From the NCBI RefSeq assembly GCF_003015185.1, contig NZ_CP027860.1:744001-808000 (forward strand): a stretch of DNA of 64,000 nucleotides, written 5' to 3'. Below, in pieces: positions 45,099 to 53,609 of the stretch. Under the pieces are notes generated by a model, which worked only from the letters and a program-made list of their open reading frames with translations, was not told the origin of the DNA and did not search any database. The DNA comes from Ahniella affigens. GTDB lineage: Bacteria; Pseudomonadota; Gammaproteobacteria; Xanthomonadales; Ahniellaceae. How positions within the stretch are numbered: position 1 is the stretch's first letter; each line of letters begins with the position of its first letter. The position numbers and the translations under genes were made by a program.

Positions 45099-45818
45099 TC
45101 AAGGTTCCAGCAGTTGCCGAAGAAAACGCTCAGGATGCTTCAGGAAGTCGCGGGTGATCCGGAAATGCTCCGTGTCTTCGTACTGTACGCGTTCTAGACC
45201 TTGGTCACCGAGTGTGTAGATCCAGGCGTCTGGATACGCCATCAGAATCGGTGAATGCGTGGCGATGATGATCTGCGAATCATCCCGAACCAAGTCGTGC
45301 AACCGGCTCAACAGTGACAACTGGCGCGATGGTGATAGCGCCGCCTCCGGTTCATCCAGGATGTAAAGCCCTTTGCCACGAAAGCGGTGCGTGACCAAGC
45401 TCATAAATGACTCACCATGCGATTGCTCGTGCAGTGCGTCCTCACCGTAGGCAGCGCCAACGCCCAGTGATGCCACTTCGGTCGCTACGTTGTAGAAGCT
45501 CTCGGCGCGGAGGAAGAACCCATCCTTTGGTCGGCGTACGCCCTTCACCAGCGTCAGGAACTCATGGAGATGGGAGTGAGTAGCCTCGGTCGAAAATCGG
45601 AAATTCTTGCTGCCACCCTCCGGATTGAATCCCCACGCGACTGCAATCGCCTCCAGCAACGTTGATTTGCCACTGCCGTTCTCGCCGACGAAGAACGTCA
45701 CTTTGGGATGCAGGTCCAGCGCGTGAAAATCGCCGAGCCAAGGGAGATCGAACGGGTGCTGTCGAAACGACTGCACCAGCTCACGCTTGAAGCGGATGCT
45801 GCGAATATATGCGTCCAT
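45099..45818 (-). CDS. Solitary AAA/ABC-type ATPase (COG3910-like)
   Basis: The product is 239 aa. Walker A VGENGSGKSTLLEAIA lies near residue 44, Walker B LYILDEPEAALSP near residue 150, and the H-loop follows in IIATHSPILM. It lacks a long coiled coil, so it is a compact ABC-type ATPase of the COG3910 (AAA_21) kind, not an SMC or OLD protein. It has no membrane segment and no transporter partner. Members of this group occur alone and sometimes near defence genes. It lies about 4.7 kb from the Septu pair, but no operon links them. Function unknown. Confidence 0.85.
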   Translation of the reverse strand: MDAYIRSIRFKRELVQSFRQHPFDLPWLGDFHALDLHPKVTFFVGENGSGKSTLLEAIAVAWGFNPEGGSKNFRFSTEATHSHLHEFLTLVKGVRRPKDGFFLRAESFYNVATEVASLGVGAAYGEDALHEQSHGESFMSLVTHRFRGKGLYILDEPEAALSPSRQLSLLSRLHDLVRDDSQIIIATHSPILMAYPDAWIYTLGDQGLERVQYEDTEHFRITRDFLKHPERFLRQLLEP

Positions 45819-46207
45819 AGTGATGGACCCTGATCATCTGAAGGTGCTGACGATGATATCGATCTACGGCTGCGAAATGATTTGGCAAATCGTTTCAAGA
45901 TTTCGTGAGATTGCGTCCACATACTGTCGGCAAATCCGCGAGGCAGTTTGAACTTGCGATACAGCCAGGCACTCAGCAATACTGCGTTGCATTGGTCTTA
46001 CCGGTTTCATGCGTTTGGTCCATGTTGATCAGCTTGCCCGAGTAGGCTGCGCTGATATTGGCAATGATTCCAGGCTGTTGCTGGGTGCGAGTTGATTGTG
46101 ATTGAACAGGACAATAGCGGGCTTTCGCGAGGCGCCCGTCACATTCACAGGCCCGGTGCGCATGCGGCGTGCCACATACCGCTTGTTGCGTTAGAGCGAG
46201 AACCGAC
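45819..46207. other. Intergenic region without a recognised gene
   Basis: 389 bp between two divergent genes. Short reverse-strand open frames occur (for example one around 45860-45979 with some protein-like composition) but none has a convincing start, ribosome-binding site or family resemblance. They could be remnants of a decayed gene. Confidence 0.4.
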
Positions 46208-46702
46208 ATGAATGACGAAGCGAGTCAACCCAAACAACCCTTCCTTGAATATGCGATCGAGTGCATTAACGTCTGCCTCCGGTGGACGCTGGTCGCGACA
46301 CCAATTGGCTGCTTTCTGGGTTTTGCCGGAACGTTCGCTTGGAAATGGCTAAGTCGTGGGCAGGTCTCTGACGGTGTGCTCTTACTGCCGATACTGGCCG
46401 TCGTGGCGGCCTTGGTCGGTATGATTCCAGCGCTGGTCTATGGCGCGCCGCTTTATGCGCTCAGCGCAGCGACGTTTCGGCCGAGCTTGTTCGCAGCGAT
46501 TCTAATAGGTGCCTTCCCGGGTCTTTCCGCAATCTGGAGCAATGTTGGTCTCGATCCGTATCGGAGCCAAGAAGCGTTATTGTCCCACAACTACTTCGGT
46601 CATGAGATTCTATGGTGTGGGATCGGCATTGCGGCTGCTCTGCATTTTCTGGTCCGGAAGAAGCTGCTGGCGCTAAGCGTGGCACGCGAGTCGACCGTTT
46701 GA
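46208..46702 (+). CDS. Unrecognised four-helix membrane protein
   Basis: The product is 164 aa from ATG 46208. After a polar N-terminus (MNDEASQPKQPFLEY) there are about four hydrophobic segments: VATPIGCFLGFAGTFAW, VLLLPILAVVAALVGMIPAL, LFAAILIGAFPGLSAI and ILWCGIGIAAALHFLV. There is no known motif. It is followed by a hairpin at 46741 and stands alone in the accessory-looking stretch. The composition is consistent with a real inner-membrane protein, but function is unknown. Confidence 0.6.
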   Translation: MNDEASQPKQPFLEYAIECINVCLRWTLVATPIGCFLGFAGTFAWKWLSRGQVSDGVLLLPILAVVAALVGMIPALVYGAPLYALSAATFRPSLFAAILIGAFPGLSAIWSNVGLDPYRSQEALLSHNYFGHEILWCGIGIAAALHFLVRKKLLALSVARESTV

Positions 46703-46740
46703 TTTACGTGGAACGACAGCTTCTCAACGCCCAAGAAATG

Positions 46741-46764
46741 TCCGGAGCCCTTGCGGGCTCCGGA
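46741..46764. terminator. Hairpin terminator between convergent genes
   Basis: TCCGGAGCCC, loop TTGC, GGGCTCCGGA is a perfect 10-bp stem. On the reverse strand it lies 20 bp after the EF-G-like stop and is followed by a T-rich stretch (CATTTCTT); on the forward strand the following bases are less T-rich. Confidence 0.6.
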
Positions 46765-46784
46765 AGCTCTCGTTTCCGCTTGGT

Positions 46785-48821
46785 TCAACCAACACGTGCC
46801 ACTTCATATCGCAAGAACTGCATGCTGGCCTCCGCCCGGCCCTGGCTCAAAGAGCGCAAGCTGGTGGTGTAGCCGTGGAGCTTGGCTAACGGCGCATGGG
46901 CGCGGACATCGACGCGCAGACCACGATCGTCGATCTGCTGTATCTGACCTTGCCGTTTTTGCACCTCGCCAATCACATCACCCAACGCCTGTGCCGGCGT
47001 GTCGATCTGCAATTGCATGACCGGCTCCAACAGCCGCGTGCCACTTTGCTGTAACGCATGCTGGAGCGCGGTGAACGCGGCACGTTGAAACGCCAGGTCC
47101 GACGAGTCGACTGAGTGTGCCTCGCCATCGATGATGCGGATCTGCAATCCGACAACTGGAACGCCCCGCGGGCCTTCCTGCAATGCCTGTCGCAAACCCT
47201 TCTCGACCGACGCGACGAACGGCTTCGGAATCGAACCACCAATCGTTTCATCAACGATCTGCACGTCTAAGTCGGGCATCGGCGCGATCGACAACACAAC
47301 GCGAGCAAACTGGCCTACGCCGCCATTGCGCTTCTCGATCTTGCCTTCGGCCCACGTCACCGCGGTAGCTGGCGTTTCCTGATACGCCACCTGCGGCGCA
47401 CCGGTCCGCACGGTGACGCCGAAGTCCTGGCGGAGACGCTCAACCATCACATCAAGATGGAGCTCGCCCATGCCATAGACCACGGTGTCACCGGTGTCCG
47501 GGTCTTGCTTGACTTGGAACGATGGGTCTTGCAGCGCCAACGCTGAAAGGCCTTGCCCAAGTCGCAACAAGTCCGACTTCTGCAACGCTTCGATTCGCCA
47601 TGCGAGCACAGGCGGCTGTGTCGCTATTGCTTCAAGCTGCAAGCGGTCTTCCGGTGCCGACAGGGTTTCGCCGCTGGGCGAATCCTTCCAGCCCAGGATC
47701 GCGACGATCTCGCCGGCGACCGCCGCGTCGAGTTCCGTGGTTCGATCCGCCTGCACCGCTGCCAGCCGGCCGATGCGACGCACTCGTTGTGCGCGTGCGC
47801 ACCAAACCGACTGCCCAACCGACAAGCGACCCGAGTACACGCGCACGAAGCTGGCCATGGTCTGACCAAGCGGTGTGACCTTGAACACCAACGCCACGGT
47901 GGTGGCATCAGGATTCGGTGGCAACCAAACCGCTGCCTGTTCGCGCTCAGCACGGACGGCCGGTCGATCCATGGGCGATGGCAGATAATGCGCGATGGCA
48001 TCGAGCACCGCTTGCATGCCTTGGTTGCGATAGGCCGACGCTGCGATGACGGGCACGCCCGCACCAGCGAGCGTCGCGCGACGCAACGCCGCACGAAGTG
48101 CATCGGCGCTGATCGACGCTTCACTTAAGTACAACGACTCTAGTTCGTCGTCGTGTTCGGCAACGGCTTCGATCAGGGCGAGGCGCTTCGGCAGATACTG
48201 CGATCGGTCAAGGGCCGACCAGGATTGCATCGTCACTGCGCCATCGACCTGCCACAACCACGTGCACTCGGCGACGAGATCAATCCAGCCGCGAAAGTCC
48301 TCGGCCTCACCCAACGGTAGGCCCATCGGCCAAGCGCGAGCATCGAGCACCGTGCGCAGCGCATCGACCACGCGCGCGAAGTTCGCGCCCGGGCGATCCA
48401 TCTTGTTGATCACGGCAATGCGTGGGAGCTCATGATGGTCAGCTTGGCGCCACACCGTTTCCGATTGTGGTTGCACGCCATCAACCGCCGAGAACACGGC
48501 CACGGCGCCATCGAGCACGCGCAGCGAGCGTTCGACTTCGATCGCGAAGTCGATATGGCCCGGCGTGTCGATCAACGTGAAGCGATGCTCAGTGTCGCCT
48601 GTTGGCGTCCAACGCAAACGCACGGCGGCGGCGCCGATCGTGATGCCGCGACGGCGTTCGATGTCGGAGTAATCGGTCGTGCTGTTGCCATGGTGCACTT
48701 CGCCGGTGCGATGAATCGCGCCTGCCGTCCACAGCAGTCGTTCGGTCAGAGTGGTTTTGCCCGCGTCGATATGAGCGATGATGCCCAGGTTGCGCCATCG
48801 GGAAGAATTCGTGCGTGTCAT
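46785..48821 (-). CDS. Second elongation factor G-like translational GTPase
   Basis: The product is 678 aa from ATG 48821, with AAGGAG 8 nt upstream. All five EF-G domains are present. G1 is AHIDAGKTT, switch I RRRGITI, G3 DTPGHIDF and G4 NKMDR. Domain IV has the divergent loop RNGGVGQFARVV, but the tip His is kept in GEAHSVDSSD. The C-terminus PLAKLHGYTTSLRSLSQGRA is canonical. It is not in a str operon (no rpsL/rpsG/tuf nearby) and is shorter and more divergent than a housekeeping EF-G, so it is a paralogue of the EF-G2/EF-G-like class. A role in ribosome recycling or stress translation is inferred. The leader upstream is unusual (see 48949 and 49072). Confidence 0.88.
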   Translation of the reverse strand: MTRTNSSRWRNLGIIAHIDAGKTTLTERLLWTAGAIHRTGEVHHGNSTTDYSDIERRRGITIGAAAVRLRWTPTGDTEHRFTLIDTPGHIDFAIEVERSLRVLDGAVAVFSAVDGVQPQSETVWRQADHHELPRIAVINKMDRPGANFARVVDALRTVLDARAWPMGLPLGEAEDFRGWIDLVAECTWLWQVDGAVTMQSWSALDRSQYLPKRLALIEAVAEHDDELESLYLSEASISADALRAALRRATLAGAGVPVIAASAYRNQGMQAVLDAIAHYLPSPMDRPAVRAEREQAAVWLPPNPDATTVALVFKVTPLGQTMASFVRVYSGRLSVGQSVWCARAQRVRRIGRLAAVQADRTTELDAAVAGEIVAILGWKDSPSGETLSAPEDRLQLEAIATQPPVLAWRIEALQKSDLLRLGQGLSALALQDPSFQVKQDPDTGDTVVYGMGELHLDVMVERLRQDFGVTVRTGAPQVAYQETPATAVTWAEGKIEKRNGGVGQFARVVLSIAPMPDLDVQIVDETIGGSIPKPFVASVEKGLRQALQEGPRGVPVVGLQIRIIDGEAHSVDSSDLAFQRAAFTALQHALQQSGTRLLEPVMQLQIDTPAQALGDVIGEVQKRQGQIQQIDDRGLRVDVRAHAPLAKLHGYTTSLRSLSQGRAEASMQFLRYEVARVG

Positions 48822-48948
48822 GTGCTTGCTCCTTGCAATATGCCAACCGGATGGCGGCCGCAGGGCGTCGTGCGCAAGCAAGCAGTCGCTGCGCAATCGG
48901 GGCGGTCGCATGGCGCCTGCACCCGGTTGGCAAACGGAGCGAGGCGAT

Positions 48949-48978
48949 TTATATCTGGATCGAATCAAAGTGGTGCAT
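48949..48978 (-). CDS. Candidate nine-residue leader peptide (MHHFDSIQI)
   Basis: ATG 48978 is preceded by CAGGAG with 8-nt spacing, and TAA follows after nine codons. It ends 127 nt before the EF-G-like start. An alternative reading is a GTG at 48983 in frame with the EF-G-like gene, but its spacing to the same Shine-Dalgarno is too short and the added residues are not conserved-looking. The call rests only on ribosome-binding site quality. Confidence 0.3.
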   Translation of the reverse strand: MHHFDSIQI

Positions 48979-49071
48979 GGCACGTTCTCCTGTTGGAGCG
49001 TTCAGTTCGAAGATGGGCAAAACTGGGATTGGTGACGTTCAAGTGGACGCAAGGCCCTAATTCGACGCAAC

Positions 49072-49095
49072 AAAAAAGCACCGCGTTGGGTGCTT
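49072..49095 (-). terminator. Rho-independent terminator upstream of the EF-G-like gene
   Basis: On the reverse strand AAGCACC, loop CAACGC, GGTGCTT then TTTT form an intrinsic terminator 250 bp upstream of the EF-G-like start and in the same orientation. No reverse-strand gene is recognised before it, so it either ends a short unannotated transcript or acts in the leader. Confidence 0.6.
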
Positions 49096-49509
49096 GGCGA
49101 GGGGAGTCCGAACGTTCTTGAATCAGCGTCAAGCGTGTTTCGTGACCGCGGCACCCACGCGCACCCGACCCGCGCAAACGCGCAGACGGATTGGCAAGAT
49201 GAGTGGTGCGACGGCAGTCATGATCGTTCTCGGAACGGGATTGAGCCGCGATTCTGCTCGCTTCTATTTGGGCTTGCAAGTCGATGACGATCGAAGCCGT
49301 CCGGGCGTTGTCTGTTGATTCAGTTCGGTAGTCTGGTGACACCCGCGCACAACGGCGAAAGGAAGTGCGGCCTGCATCGCAGGGTACGAATGCGGATGAC
49401 ACTCGTGCATTGATAGCGCTTAGAATCGAAGCCGGTCGGCTAATTGGCGCGTCCGCGCGCATGTCGGCTGGGCATGACGGCGTATGGCGAATATAAGGAT
49501 TTTGAGCCG

Positions 49510-50367
49510 ATGACATCTTGGTCAACATTGGTCTTCGAGTTCCTGACGAGCGCGGTGCTTTGGGGAACTCTTGTCACGATATTGGTGATTCGGCTGAGGA
49601 ATGCGCTTGATCCGGGTTGGCGACGGAAGTTTGTTTCCGTGGGCTTGGCGTGGGTGGCTCTTCACACGGGAATTGCTTGGTACCTGCTCGTGCTGCCAAC
49701 TTCTGGAACCATCGTTGAGTCGACTACCGGTCAGCCGATCAGCGGCGTGAGAGTGGACAATTACTGGCACACCTATCCAATTGGTATCTTTGTGACGGCC
49801 TGCAGCGGCAGGCAAGCCCGAGTCACGGATGCCGGAGGCCATTTCTCGTTTCCGTTTGTTCCGGTCACCTCGCTGTTGATGGGGACGTTCTATCGAAGCG
49901 TGATGCCCAAGGTTGAAGGTCGGCTCAAGACTGCTCGGAATAGTTTCATTCCTTATCCGCTTCGAGGTGAGATTCCAATCTTTGCTTTTGACTCCAAGGC
50001 TGATGGGGCGACCCAGTCATTTGCCCGAGGGTGTGACGTGCTACTTGGGCCGAGCGTGAAGAATGGGAAGCTTCCGGGCCAAAGAAGCGCGCTTTCGTTT
50101 CTGTTTTCGGAGGCTTGTGTCGAAAAGCGCGCCCACACTAGAACCGATCGCTATCTCTTGGAGTTGATTTCAGAATCCAATTTGGTTCGATCTCCGCCCT
50201 CAGTTCGGTTGCAGGAGCTTTACATGCAACTCCTTGGCGGCGCGCGCGGGCCTTGCGTCGGAGGAGGAGGTCGCTGCGTGCTGGCCGCCTCAGAGCAGGA
50301 GGCGAATTCAGTCTGCGATCAGATCGCTCCTCAAGTCGGTGCTCCTGGCGAGTTATTGGTCCGCTGA
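49510..50367 (+). CDS. Membrane protein with carboxypeptidase-regulatory-like segment, unrecognised
   Basis: The product is 285 aa from ATG 49510 (ATG 49474 is an alternative). Two N-terminal hydrophobic segments (LVFEFLTSAVLWGTLVTILV and VSVGLAWVALHTGIAWYLLV) are followed by SGTIVESTTGQPISGVRV, which resembles a carboxypeptidase regulatory-like (CarboxypepD_reg) beta-sandwich. The C-terminal half is Cys-containing and unrecognised. The topology suggests that this domain is periplasmic. It sits 161 bp upstream of the Septu ptuA gene on the same strand and in similarly AT-richer DNA, so it could be cargo of the same transfer event. Function unknown. Confidence 0.6.
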   Translation: MTSWSTLVFEFLTSAVLWGTLVTILVIRLRNALDPGWRRKFVSVGLAWVALHTGIAWYLLVLPTSGTIVESTTGQPISGVRVDNYWHTYPIGIFVTACSGRQARVTDAGGHFSFPFVPVTSLLMGTFYRSVMPKVEGRLKTARNSFIPYPLRGEIPIFAFDSKADGATQSFARGCDVLLGPSVKNGKLPGQRSALSFLFSEACVEKRAHTRTDRYLLELISESNLVRSPPSVRLQELYMQLLGGARGPCVGGGGRCVLAASEQEANSVCDQIAPQVGAPGELLVR

Positions 50368-50528
50368 ATGCAGGATTGTTTGGCAAATGCGCGAACAAAT
50401 CCCGTTACAATACGCACCTGTAACGTATGCTGTCATCAAATCGAGCGCGTGGCTGCCATGTTCCCTTTGATCGGAACTACCACAGTTGCACTGGCGTCTA
50501 CCAACTCGAACAAAACAAGGCCCTGCCT

Positions 50529-51965
50529 ATGGTGATCTTTCAGAAGCCGCATCGTGGTTCAAGTAGCCTCCGGTTGGATCACCTACACATGGTGAACTTC
50601 CGGTGTTTCGCAGACCTCCAGATTTCGTTTCATGAGCGTCTCACTGTTCTCGTCGCGAACAATGGACTCGGCAAGACTGCTGTCCTAGATGCAATCGCAA
50701 CTGCGCTGGGGCCTTTTGTTGGGGGATTTGACGAAGGGAAGGATCGCACCTTTGGCCCCAGAGATATTCGTATTCTAAAGGTAGGCTCCACAAATCAGAT
50801 GGAATTTGCTGATGGTGGGGTGCAAGTCAATGCCAGAGGCCTCATTGACCATTACAGCCTTTCCTGGAGTCGCAAACTCGCCGGGCCCAAATCTCGAACC
50901 ACCCGAAAGGAGGCGCAAGTCCTCTCCAGTTTTGCCAAGAGGCTGCAGAGCGCTGTAAGGAAGGAAGCCGAGGGCATAGCCTCTGGAACGTGTCTGCCAT
51001 TGGTTGCGTACTATCCTACTGATCGCCTTTGGAACATTCGTCGCCTCCCATACAAACCACTCCCTCGGACATCTCGGATGGTGGGTTATACACATTGCCT
51101 CGAGTCTGGTTCGGACTTCCATCTAATGGCTGAGTGGTTTCGGTACTGGAGCATGAATGCGCTCAATCTTCGACTGAAATCGCAAAAAGATTCGAAGGAA
51201 TGGACACCAAATGACTTCGACAATGCGCTAGAAGCCATGAGCACAGCGATCAACCGATGCCTCAAGCCCTCCGGCTGGGGTGAATTGGGCTTTAGTTTCG
51301 AGCGCGAAGAGATTGTGGCCCGGCACCCGGTTCATGGCGAGCTTCCGGTCGGCATGCTGAGTGATGGTATCCGAAGCATGCTGACGCTGGTCGCCGACGT
51401 CGCCTTCCGCGCCGTAAAGTTGAACCCAAACTTCGGTCCCTATGCGCCAACAGAGGTTCAAGGGATTGTGCTGATCGACGAGGTCGATATGCACTTACAT
51501 CCTGCGTGGCAACAAACTGTGCTTTCGTCCCTGCAAGAAGCATTTCCGCGTATTCAGTTCATTGTAACCACGCATAGTCCACAAGTGCTCAGTACGGTGC
51601 CAGCTGCGTCCATTCGCTTGCTACAAGGCTACATAGATGAGACTACTGGCGGACCTACGTCAAACGTGCGCGAGTTCAATATTGAGACGCAGGGTGTGGC
51701 GAGTTCCACGGTGATGGCCCAGGTCATGAGTACCGACCCAATACCAGATATTGAGCAGGCAAGGTGGCTAAGCCGCTATCAGGCGTTAATTGCGCAGAGT
51801 GCTCATGAGTCGCTTGAGGGAGCCGAGCTTCGCATGAAACTCATCAGCCATTTTGGCGAAGGGCATCCAGTAATGCTCGAGTGCGGACGCCTGATCCGCT
51901 TGGAGGCATATCGAGCCAGGATGCGTGCCAAACACGACCCGGTTCCCGAAAACGACCAGAGCTAA
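50529..51965 (+). CDS. ptuA: Septu anti-phage system ATPase PtuA
   Basis: The product is 478 aa from ATG 50529, with AAGG 8 nt upstream. It is an ABC/SMC-like ATPase: Walker A VANNGLGKTAVLDAIATALG near the N-terminus, a long insert domain, then a signature-like VGMLSDGIRSMLTLV, Walker B GIVLIDEVDMHLHP and H-loop FIVTTHSPQVLS. The gene is followed after 4 bp by an HNH protein of PtuB type, which is the type I Septu arrangement. In known Septu systems PtuA and PtuB form a complex that restricts phage. Base composition is visibly AT-richer than neighbouring genes, suggesting horizontal gain. A stand-alone RecF-like ATPase is less likely because of the partner. Confidence 0.85.
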   Translation: MVIFQKPHRGSSSLRLDHLHMVNFRCFADLQISFHERLTVLVANNGLGKTAVLDAIATALGPFVGGFDEGKDRTFGPRDIRILKVGSTNQMEFADGGVQVNARGLIDHYSLSWSRKLAGPKSRTTRKEAQVLSSFAKRLQSAVRKEAEGIASGTCLPLVAYYPTDRLWNIRRLPYKPLPRTSRMVGYTHCLESGSDFHLMAEWFRYWSMNALNLRLKSQKDSKEWTPNDFDNALEAMSTAINRCLKPSGWGELGFSFEREEIVARHPVHGELPVGMLSDGIRSMLTLVADVAFRAVKLNPNFGPYAPTEVQGIVLIDEVDMHLHPAWQQTVLSSLQEAFPRIQFIVTTHSPQVLSTVPAASIRLLQGYIDETTGGPTSNVREFNIETQGVASSTVMAQVMSTDPIPDIEQARWLSRYQALIAQSAHESLEGAELRMKLISHFGEGHPVMLECGRLIRLEAYRARMRAKHDPVPENDQS

Positions 51966-51969
51966 CCGT

Positions 51970-52620
51970 ATGCACAAGTTGAATCGTGGCCCGGCTCCAG
52001 CTTGCCTACGGCATTACCAAGCTGACATTCACCAATGGAGCAAGGGCGTGCCCACCTGCGCCGAGAAATCTGACATCTGGGCCTGTCTTGATGTCATGCA
52101 ACGCGGGCGATGCGCCTATTGCGAAGCGGAGCTAGCACATACCGACAAGCACATCGAGCATTTCCGGCAGCGATCGCGCTACCCCGCAGGCACATTCGAC
52201 TGGAGCAACTTGTTCGGGTCGTGCAACCGGAGCGACAGTTGCGGAAGGCACAAGGACTCCTGTGGTCAGTACAACCATGCCGACTTAGTCAAGCCCGACC
52301 AAGATGACCCTGATGACTACTTTGTTTTCGTAAGCGATGGCACCATTGCACCGAGAAAAGGACTCTCGCCCAGTGATAGCGTGCGGGCTCACGAGACCCT
52401 CCGGGTCATGAATCTGGATGCTGCGCATGGCGCGTTGCGACACATGCGGCGTCAGGCTGCAATCGGGTATCTGCAGACTGCTGAGGAATTTCAACAGTTT
52501 GCGAACGCGTTTGATGAATCCGAATGGCGGTCGATGCTTGATGAAGAGCTAGCGGCCATTGCCAACTTGCCTTTCGTGACGACTATCCGACACGCCTTGC
52601 TTGGGATCCGTCCGTCCTGA
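51970..52620 (+). CDS. ptuB: Septu anti-phage system HNH nuclease PtuB
   Basis: The product is 216 aa from ATG 51970, 4 bp after ptuA. It shows the TIGR02646/PtuB HNH pattern: RCAYCEAEL, then HIEHFRQRSRYP with the catalytic His, WSNLFGSC, and a second Cys pair before CGRHKDSCG, consistent with zinc-stabilised HNH folding. A C-terminal helical region follows. PtuB is the effector nuclease of Septu and needs PtuA. The two genes are clearly one operon. A convergent hairpin at 52666 follows. Activity and target are inferred from the family. Confidence 0.85.
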   Translation: MHKLNRGPAPACLRHYQADIHQWSKGVPTCAEKSDIWACLDVMQRGRCAYCEAELAHTDKHIEHFRQRSRYPAGTFDWSNLFGSCNRSDSCGRHKDSCGQYNHADLVKPDQDDPDDYFVFVSDGTIAPRKGLSPSDSVRAHETLRVMNLDAAHGALRHMRRQAAIGYLQTAEEFQQFANAFDESEWRSMLDEELAAIANLPFVTTIRHALLGIRPS

Positions 52621-52665
52621 TGGCGGCAGTCTACTCTTTTGTGAATCTCGCGAAGGTTTTCCTAA

Positions 52666-52694
52666 CCCGCCCTAAGTTGCCAGTTTAGGGTGGG
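52666..52694. terminator. Hairpin between convergent ptuB and 52740 gene
   Basis: CCCGCCCTAA and TTTAGGGTGGG pair over ten positions with one G-U. No strong T-run follows on either strand, so it may be a weak or bidirectional terminator. Confidence 0.4.
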
Positions 52695-52739
52695 CTCGAT
52701 CGAATCTTGCCAGGGGAATGGTCGCGGGCGATGTTTAAG

Positions 52740-53525
52740 TCAAACCAACAGCTTCGGCGAGAACCGTTGCGCTTCGTGCAAGGTCGAGGCGAGCTTCAAG
52801 CCTTCGGCAAGGGTTTGCGCCGCGGACGTGCGGCCGGCCATGTTGCTCATGCAGAGATACAACACCCGCAACGCTTCGCGCATTTCCTCAAGCGGCAGAT
52901 GCTCGGGGATGGCGTCTTCCTGCAGATCGCCATCGATCCAGTCGATCAGCATCGACAACGTTGCTGAATCGGCATTGCTCTGAATCGTGGCGTCGCGCAG
53001 CGCAATGCCGATTCGGGCTGGGCGGTAGCCGATGGCGTGATAGAGCCGGGTCGCCAGGTGTGCCATGACGGTCTGAAAGACCTTGTGCTTGGCTTGCCGG
53101 TCGTGCTTTAAGCGATCCATTCCCGAAGCTGGTGGGGCTGCGCCAAAACTCAGGTCAGAGAATGCACTGGCGTCAGAGGGCAGCCCGGTCAGGCGACCGA
53201 GATTGTGATCCTGGGCCTCGGCATCTCCCACCAAATTCGCCGGATAGCGGGACAGCTGGTCATAGGAGCGCGACAGCGCCAGGTACAGGGCTTTGGCCAA
53301 GGTCTGCCGTTCGCGCTCGTTGACCTTGCCAGCCTGTTCGGCCCGCATCAGAAAACGGTTGACGAGGAACTTCGGCTCGGTCTTGCAGAACTCCTCGCAG
53401 AAATGAAAGAGGTCCTGGATGCGCGCGGCATCGCTCATGCTCTCGATCAACGCCGTGAACAACGCGCGACGGCGGTGATTGACCCCAACTGAAGCGCCGG
53501 AACCGAGTGAGGTGGGAATGTTCAA
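52740..53525 (-). CDS. Unrecognised helical protein with TTG start
   Basis: The product is 261 aa. It starts with TTG at 53525; AAGGAG lies 7 nt upstream, a strong signal that decides this start. There is no signal peptide or membrane segment. The sequence is mostly helical, with RRALFTALIESMSDAARIQD, FLVNRFLMRAEQAGKVNERE and a central Pro/Gly linker around residue 120-135. I do not recognise a family. It lies 84 bp downstream of the GGDEF-EAL gene on the same strand and could be co-transcribed. Confidence 0.65.
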   Translation of the reverse strand: MNIPTSLGSGASVGVNHRRRALFTALIESMSDAARIQDLFHFCEEFCKTEPKFLVNRFLMRAEQAGKVNERERQTLAKALYLALSRSYDQLSRYPANLVGDAEAQDHNLGRLTGLPSDASAFSDLSFGAAPPASGMDRLKHDRQAKHKVFQTVMAHLATRLYHAIGYRPARIGIALRDATIQSNADSATLSMLIDWIDGDLQEDAIPEHLPLEEMREALRVLYLCMSNMAGRTSAAQTLAEGLKLASTLHEAQRFSPKLLV

Positions 53526-53609
53526 GCGAAAGCTCCTTTCATTGAATTCGTTGATTCTTGCCCGGCCATCCCTGGCCTGAATCGACTCTGATGGTGTGCA
53601 GCATCTGCT

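Larger units (their letters stand above)
48822..49509. other. Long leader/intergenic region upstream of the EF-G-like gene
   Basis: 688 bp without a recognised full-size gene. On the reverse strand it contains, in transcript order, an intrinsic terminator (49095-49072), a nine-codon reading frame with its own Shine-Dalgarno (48978-48949) and then the EF-G-like start (48821). On the forward strand it contains the promoter region for 49510-50367. Other open frames lack coding character. Confidence 0.45.

Noticed and set aside
48965-49528. Reverse open frame of 187 codons upstream of the EF-G-like gene
   Set aside because: It runs through the intrinsic terminator at 49072-49095, has no ribosome-binding site and no protein-like composition.
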